Part shown: one piece after another, positions 57,741 to 64,000 of the stretch | Position numbering within the stretch: position 1 is the stretch's first letter | How the letters are laid out: each line of letters opens with the position of its first letter | From: Anagrus nilaparvatae | Lineage: Eukaryota > Arthropoda > Insecta > Hymenoptera > Mymaridae | Direction of reading: 5' to 3' | Assembly: GCA_022575985.1 (NCBI GenBank) | Contig: JAKSXM010000231.1 | Location: 20,684,501-20,748,500, forward strand | Length of the DNA stretch: 64,000 nucleotides | Program-made: the position numbers and the translations under genes | Notes under the pieces: model-generated | The model's database searches: none | What the model was told of the DNA's origin: nothing | The model's input: the letters and a program-made list of their open reading frames with translations, nothing else

Positions 57741-59047
57741 TCAGGAATTAGAAAAAGGACGATTTTCTACGTCATTATTAGAAAATTGTAAATTTCCCTC
57801 TGCATTTCTATTCTCAGTAGATGTATGTATATTTTTAATTAAATTAGAGTCAAAATTTTGACTGATGCTATAATCATCTGACTGATTAGAAAAATGCAAA
57901 GTAAAATGATGATTTTTTTGACAAAACTTACATCTTTTTTGTGATTTACATTCGGGCAACATATGTAACCCTAAACAATTAAAACATCTATGTTTACTAG
58001 CCACGAATTCTTTTCTTTCAAGTATAGTTTTGTTCAAAAAAATATCACAAAAGGAAAAGAAATGATCCTTATTACAAATAATACAATTGATTTGATTATC
58101 TTTGTTATGTTTCGAATCATTACTTGTAGGATTTATTGATGACTTATCAAAAATATTCTTAGTATTGTCTTCGATCGATTCTAAGACAATAACATGATTT
58201 TCCATAAATCTAAGTAAATCTGAAAATAAAGGAGGTTCTTTTGAGTTTTTTAAACTTCCAACAAATTTTTCCCATTGTTTTCGCGTATCCAAATCAAAAA
58301 GAGAAATAGAATGAAAAACTAACATATCATCCCAATATTTAGTATTTCTTTTTAAAGCTTCTAAAGCCTGTATAGGAGCTGTAATACCATTCAAAATTCT
58401 CTTTAATTCTGAAGAGGATTCTTTTTTCATAGCTTTTAAATTGAAAAAGGAAGCTAAATGTGAATTAACTAATCTCCTCTTATTTTCAAATTTATCAACT
58501 AATTTTTCCCAAACGAAAGGAAAATTATTATTCGTAATGCTATATGAATTAACTAACTGAAGGGCTTCACCCTGTAAACTGGATTTCAAATAATATAACT
58601 TAAAAACATCAGAATAACTTTTATCAATAACTAGAGATTTAAACATATCTCGGAAATTTTCCCATTCCGTAAAACTACCGTTAAATTTTGGGATAGGGAT
58701 TCTTTCCAATTTTTCCAAATTATTTTCAGTGGCAAAACGTGAAGATCTATGTGAGTTATCATTTTGAGGGTTATGGGTTGCAATAAATTCATTAAACTGA
58801 CATTTATTTTTTAAATAACTTTGTTCAACAGAATCAAAAGTATTATGTTTTATATAATTTGTTTTATCAGAATTAGCTATATTTAAAATTTTATAATGAT
58901 TTTCCTCAAAATGAAACCACATATCATTCAAATTTTCCAAACGGGTAGAAGCATTGTATATGCTTTCATTCCCATCCTGAATAAAATATACGAATTTATA
59001 ATACGTTGCGACATAGAATTTTGCTCTAAAATTAAACTTTTTGCCAT
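57741..59047 (-). pseudogene. BEL/Pao gag (DUF1759) with an N-terminal frameshift
   Basis: The long open part (58940-57741) contains the DUF1759-type capsid region (IPIPKFNGSFTEWENFRDMF, LKSSLQGEALQLV) and three zinc-binding clusters (CIICNKDHFFSFC, CFNCLGLHMLPEC, CKFCQKNHHF). The likely true start is the ATG at 59047 (MAKSLILEQNSMSQRI...). A one-base shift near 58980-58990 separates it from the main frame, so the later ATG at 58940 is internal. A stop follows the zinc region with no protease downstream. Confidence 0.85.
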
Positions 59048-60843
59048 TTTAACTAAGGTATATTAATATGCAAAAATAACTGAGGGAAAGATAAGAAAAA
59101 ACTTTATAATAAGTAACTATGCAATATTTCAAAGAAAAAAAATCAATGAAAAAATGTTGCACAAACTGAACTAGTCATCTTTCCCCGGAATTATTAAAAA
59201 ACTGTGCTACATATCAATGTGCAAAAGTTCCCATGAGAACAATCCCAAAAAAAGATTTTCTCATTGAGTCCCTTCTGAAAAGAGTAAACTAACTATAATT
59301 AACTAAAAAAGGAAAACTAGTAAATAACTTTTTCTTCAGAAAGGAAGCTCAATGGGACCTCTAAATTTATGCAACAAATCTCACCAATTATTAATTTCTT
59401 ATAAAGGTAAAATTTAAATTGCATAAATGAAAACTTGTTTTAAATAAATCATCAATAATTCCTAAAACTGAATAACTGACACATGTTCTCTCACACAAAA
59501 AAGAGAAAAACAAAAAATAACTGAAAAAACTTTAGAAAACTGTATAATAACTGAAACTAAAATATTTCTCTTCTTTTTTGTTGAAAGAATCCTGTAAAAA
59601 CTGAAAAAACTAAATTTTTACAACTAAACTAATAAACTGATCATCACATAGGATACTAAAAACTTGCATCTAATTATATATAAATATAATAAACGCATAA
59701 ATAAACTAATCACTAACTTTTTTATACACATAATAAATCATTATTAATAAAAATAAATTACATAAAATAATCGTATCACTCATACCGCGGTGCCTTGAAC
59801 TATACAAAAAAAATAATTTAATTTTAATAAGATATAATTTTTATACATAAAAATATGACTTTTGATTTATTGTTACATATAAAATCTTTTTTTTTTTTTT
59901 TTTAATACATAATATAACTTTTATTTTTTAACTATTATTATTGCATAAAAGAATTTTAATTTTAAATTTAAAAGGATAATAAAAAAAATTATATTTATTT
60001 AGAAAAAAAATGAATTTAAGCAAATGTAATTATTACAAAAGAGAAAAAAAAAATATAAATATTATAAGAGAAACCTTGAGATGAAATCTTATGGACTCCC
60101 CCATATAGCAGAAAACTCCAAAAAATTAGAAGAGGCAGAAGAGGGAACTGGAATGTTGCGCGCGCAGTACCTCTTAAACTTGAAAAATTATTTAAACACA
60201 TGTAAACATATAATTTTTTAACTGCGCAGGCCCTTTCGGTTATTTCTTGGATTTCTTCTTCTTGATGACGTCACAATCTAACTGAATAATGGAGTCCTTT
60301 CTTTTTTTTGATGATAATGATTTTTTGATGTTGATAACTTTTTAATAACTATACTTCTTCCTTCTTTCTTTTCTTTTTTCAAATTTCAAATTTATTAAAA
60401 AGGAAATTTTGATTTTTTGCTAACTTATTTCACTTTAACTTATTTTTGAGAACTTATTTTTTTTTTAACTTCTAATTTTTATAAAACTATTAACTTTTTA
60501 TGTCTTAGGACAACAATAAATTAAAATAATACAAACTGTTCATCACCAAAAAAAAAATAAAGACAAAACTATTAATAACTTGCGATGGCGGCCGTTAAAT
60601 GAAGATGCCGGTAAAACCGCGCACATGTTTTTATTAGAGATTTCACTTGATTTTTAACTTTTTGAAAAAACTTTGTGATTTTTTTTTTTATAAAGATTTA
60701 TCTTGATTATATTTCTTTTAACTTTTAAACATTTTTGTAACTTCAGATTGCCGAAAAAAAGGTAAAAATCCAAAATAAATAACTTTGCGGCCATGCGGTT
60801 CTTGAAAATTTGGTCACTCTTGTCCTTTTTTTTTAATTAAAAC
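59048..60843 (-). other. BEL 5' leader, noncoding
   Basis: About 1.8 kb between the primer-binding site and gag. No supported ORF. AT-rich with short GC patches (GCGCGCGCAA near 60160). Unusually long for a leader; it might include captured or leftover sequence. Confidence 0.5.
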
Positions 60844-60858
60844 GGCGATGATGGACCA
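60844..60858 (-). promoter_or_regulatory. BEL primer-binding site
   Basis: On the minus strand TGGTCCATCATCGCC starts three bases after the 5' LTR. It begins with the required TGG; the primer tRNA was not identified. Confidence 0.6.
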
Positions 60859-60861
60859 TAA

Positions 60862-61151
60862 TGTTCAGTAGCTGAGTAGTGGACTGTACATTGCGTGATA
60901 AACTAGGATTTTGGTGATGCTAAAATAAAAATAACTCACAAAAAATATATTAATTAAGTAGCAAAATAATTCTGAAACTTTATTGCATAAAAATGTGTGT
61001 TGCTACTTGGACTATTGTCCTAAGACTGCCGGCACTGTGCGCCGTTTCTAAAGGCACGCGCTTACACTCTGTGCTCTCTCTGTGCACACACGCACGCATA
61101 CTTATAAACTTATATTAATATTTGTGTTATTATACAGTGTAATATTTAACA
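60862..61151 (-). repeat. BEL 5' LTR (290 bp)
   Basis: On the minus strand it starts TGTTAAATATTACACTG and ends GCTACTGAACA. It carries a GC-rich segment with GCGCACAGTGCCGGCAG. Flanked outside by TTTAC. Confidence 0.92.
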
Positions 61152-61156
61152 TTTAC

Positions 61157-62333
61157 ACACTAACACATAAATATTTAATGTCGATAAAATATGATAAACA
61201 TCGGTAATAATCAATAATTATTCAATCAATAATTTTTTATAAATTTTCCAACGGTAACATTCCTAATATAAAAACAAAAAATAATCTTGATTTTCATCCC
61301 TTTCCAATTTTTACTATTCCCTATAAAGGTTTTCCCCTTTCAAAATTTTTCAAATTCCTTCCGAATTCTTCAAAAATTGACAAAATATGAAAAAATTACA
61401 GGAATCTACTTTTACCCGCTTTCAAATTCACTTAACGTAAAATAAAGCATCCCTCATAGCAACCAAAGTTTTGGAAACCTTAAATAAGCCTTTAAAATGT
61501 TTCAAATATCCGCAGAAAAACGTTTCCAAACGTTTTATTAATATTTCAGGACGTTTCATCGGCTCTGACTTTTTTTTTCAAAAAAATTACTTTTTGGCGT
61601 ACTTACAGACATTTGGTGTAAAAAAAAATAAAAGAAATTTAACAATTTCTTAATTTTTTTATTTTATTAATAGATCAATGAAATAAACACACGAAAATTT
61701 ACAATTTATTAAAACTATGTTTCGATCAAGAAACTGCAGCTGGTTTAGTATTATCATCAGAAAATATTGTAAATAAAAGAAAATAGAAATTTTGTAGTTA
61801 TAATTTTCTATTAAAGTTTAAATCTAAATAAATTGCATTACCTATTTGTTTTTTTTCAACATCAATAAAAAAAATTTGTAAACTTTTACATGAATTTTTT
61901 TACATTTTATTCTATTCGGAAAATAAAGTCAAAAAATTCAATACCTATTTGTTTACTCAATTATATTGAATGATCGTTTTAATTTTTTGAATTGAAACTC
62001 AAAAGTCAACTATTATTAACTGCAGATGTGAAATTTTCAATTTAAGAGTTTTAGATCAGAACTCCATCTTTTCAAAAGAAAGGTTGTACGAGATCACAAA
62101 TCAGACTCTCTAAAATATTTATTTTGTCCTGGAAGTAAATTTGCAATCTCTGAGGATCAAAAAAAGTAAAAGTAAAGTTTTTCATACTGCTGGATTGCTG
62201 TGCTTGAATTATTTTTAAAAATTAAGCAAATTCTTAAACGGGTAATTTAAGGGACATTATTTTTTTGGTAAATGTTTTTTTGAAAATCGAATTTTTTGTG
62301 TGCATAAATCATATCATATTAATAATTCTTGTC
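61157..62333. other. AT-rich stretch, nothing recognised
   Basis: No supported genes. Contains CGTTTCCAAACGTTTT-like words near 61520-61540. Confidence 0.5.
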
Positions 62334-62406
62334 GGGTGAATTACTATCTAGGTAGTAAATTTATACTACCGGGATAGTAAATATACTACCTATATAGTAA
62401 TTACCC
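62334..62406. repeat. 73-bp hairpin built from TAGTAAAT/ACTACC units
   Basis: GGGTGAATTACTAT and ATAGTAATTACCC are inverted ends. The interior repeats TAGTAAAT.TATACTACC. Could fold into a short stem-loop or be a tiny MITE. Confidence 0.65.
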
Positions 62407-62689
62407 AAAAAAGAATTTTTAGCAGCCAATTAGCAGCCAATTTTACTTAAGAATAGAATTTTAATTATAAAAAAGAAGTTTTATTTTAATTTTTTTGTAA
62501 CTGCCCTTATTCACATGGCATATTTTAAGGGTTGCAAATAGGATCAAAATGAATGAGACCACAATGTATACAAAGTTTATTTAAATTTACATAAAAAATA
62601 TTATGTTCAAGCATTTTTCAATAAAATTTGATACTTTTTTCATTGATTTTTCCAAACATTTCCTAATTATGCCTGATCCATCCCTTTCA

Positions 62690-62852
62690 CCCCTCTTTTT
62701 AGGGTATATTTAAGGGTTGTAGATCAAAACTAATGTCAGATTCTGAAAGAGCGTGAAATTTTACTATTAGGATGAACTTCTTAGCCACGTATCTATAAGG
62801 GAATGTATTTATTTTTGCTCATTTCCAAAACTCTCCGCCTCGGCTTAATGAG
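62690..62852. mobile_element. Right-end fragment of the 17.58-kb TTAA MITE
   Basis: CCAAAACTCTCCGCCTCGGC followed by TTAATGAG and then TTAA matches the right TIR at 17775-17803. About 130 bp of interior is also similar (GGTCAAAACTAATG-like, TTAGCCA.GTA). The left end is missing. Confidence 0.68.
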
Positions 62853-63475
62853 TTAATTTTCGTTAATTAATTAGTTAATTAATTTTTACATTAGAATTAT
62901 AATTTTTATATTTAAAGTATAATTTTTACACTAAAATTATAATTTTTACATTAAAATTATAATTTTTCTTAAAATTTCGATTTGAAATGCTCTGGGCTTC
63001 CCTGAGCTGCCTGTTGTTTCTAGGTCTTTTTTTTTTGGTAAAACTATTTTTTTTAGTAAATTTAATGTTATAAAAGATTTTGTACATTAAAAATTATTTC
63101 TTATAACTTAAAACAGCTTTTATACAAACTTATTTATTATTTTCCAATTAATTTCTATTATAATATCGAAATGTAACAGTTTTTAGCAAAAAAAAAGCGC
63201 CAGACGGATTTTTTAAATTTTTTGATTTTTGTGACTCTGAACAAGTAAAAAATAAATTTTCATTGGAATCTAGGGGGTAATTTGAATTTTTATTTAAATT
63301 TTTTTAGGGGCACCGTGATAAAGAAATGGAATTTCCTGAAAAGTATTTATTTTAGTTTTAATTGTTATTTTCAATTATGCATTTTACTGGATATGCATAA
63401 TTTACTCTGCATATAATTTCAAAAATTATTATCTGTATAACATGTAGTATTTAAAATTTTCTTTTTAAATTGAAG

Positions 63476-63548
63476 TGTCCTGTTAGCACAATAGATAACG
63501 TCGCTGCCTTTGGAAGTCACGGATCTCGGTTCAATCCCAGTCGGAGTT
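63476..63548 (+). repeat. tRNA-like sequence (decayed tRNA or SINE head)
   Basis: It has an A-box-like TTAGCACAATAG and a perfect-looking B-box GGTTCAATCCC, followed by a run of nine or more T (pol III terminator type). The acceptor-stem halves pair poorly, so a functional tRNA is not claimed. Confidence 0.5.
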
Positions 63549-63584
63549 AAATTTTTTTTTCGGTTTTTTTATCAGATTTTAACT

Positions 63585-64000
63585 TAAAAAAAATAAACAA
63601 GTTATTAATAAAAATATAAGTGCCTATATAGAATCATTTATAGCTCCGCACTTGGATTATTGTAATGTTGTATATTCAGATTTATCTAGTCAACTAAGTG
63701 CGCAGCTGCAAAGGCTCTCAAACTCAGGCATACGTTACATATTTGGCTTGAGAAGGCAAGAACACATAACACCATTCAGGAGAAAGTTAAACTGGATGTG
63801 TAACATAACTCGCACTAATTATTTTGCAGCCCTGACGATGTACAGATTGATACGCATGAAGGAGCCTCCACTCCTCCGATCTCTGTTTGAACCCTATACA
63901 TCAGATAAACCCTCTCGTGGCCCCCGTAAGGATCTAAAGATCCCCTCGTCTATAAAGACTGATTGGGGTCTTGACTCATTTCAGGTCAAATACGCCCATT
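63585..64000 (+). pseudogene. LINE reverse transcriptase, C-terminal region (5'-truncated)
   Basis: Open to the window edge. It reads FIAPHLDYCNVVYSDLS, LQRLSNSGIRYIFGLRRQEH, ITPFRRKLNW, and RTNYFAALTMYRLI. This matches the conserved thumb/C-terminal region of jockey/CR1-type LINE reverse transcriptases. Catalytic RT motifs are absent because the 5' part is missing. Stops precede about 63585. It continues beyond the window. Confidence 0.82.

Larger units (their letters stand above)
56071..61151 (-). mobile_element. BEL/Pao-type LTR element, gag only (no pol)
   Basis: 5,081 bp. A perfect 5-bp target duplication TTTAC lies at 56066-56070 and 61152-61156. Near-identical LTRs, a primer-binding site, a DUF1759-type gag and a polypurine tract are present on the minus strand. 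Between gag and the 3' LTR there are only ~400 bp, so protease, RT, RNase H and integrase are absent. It is a non-autonomous deletion derivative; its 3' LTR was later split by another insertion. Confidence 0.9.

Overview
The window is AT-rich, intron-bearing animal DNA, most likely from an insect. The support is: GT-AG introns with phase-consistent exons, Ty3/gypsy, Ty1/copia and BEL/Pao LTR elements side by side, a copia-type primer-binding site copied from the interior of initiator tRNA-Met, and a DUF4806-family gene of the kind common in arthropods. A parasitoid wasp or aphid-like genome would fit, but that is a guess. There are no bacterial operons, no CRISPR array, no rRNA and no convincing functional tRNA. 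Coding density is very low; repeats and mobile elements dominate.

Layout. 2-7390 (minus): a nine-exon gene reconstructed from matching splice sites and phases. It has a DUF4806-like domain near the C-terminus and an acidic tail, and its introns hold foldback elements. 8413-10566 (minus): an intact 717-codon transposase-like ORF of the Tnp2/DUF4218 (EnSpm/CACTA-like) type. 10.6-13.2 kb: a two-level inverted repeat. 13.2-23.4 kb: mostly AT-rich filler with several terminal-inverted-repeat (TIR) elements, two of them flanked by TTAA. 23.4-24.6 kb: a frameshifted ankyrin plus kinesin-light-chain-type TPR pseudogene. 24.7-29.5 kb: scattered exon-like pieces, including two cysteine-rich zinc-binding fragments, a leucine-rich-repeat remnant, a 138-codon ORF with a second partial copy, and an inverted duplication. 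29.85-32.37 kb: an eight-unit ~270-bp satellite with an 811-bp higher-order period, followed by a GATCAAG minisatellite.

33.7-47.5 kb is a nest of palindromes. A ~4.5 kb palindrome is interrupted in its left arm by a 2.5 kb foldback element (TSD ATAT) and in its right arm by a young but crippled Ty3/gypsy element (41270-45888). Each uninterrupted arm preserves the empty site of the insertion in the other. A second palindrome to the left carries a TTAA-flanked TIR element, which itself carries a tRNA-headed retroelement with a perfect 16-bp TSD.

48.6-52.7 kb (minus): a decayed copia element that keeps all its domains but has several frameshifts and stops. 56.07-61.15 kb (minus): a BEL/Pao-type element with 5-bp TSDs, a gag but no pol; its 3' LTR is split by a solo-LTR-like insertion. 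The right edge has a tRNA-like sequence and the C-terminal part of a LINE reverse transcriptase.

The most interesting items are the adjacent, same-strand transposase and DUF4806 gene, the nested palindrome complex, and the higher-order satellite. All calls come from reading the sequence; no database search was run.
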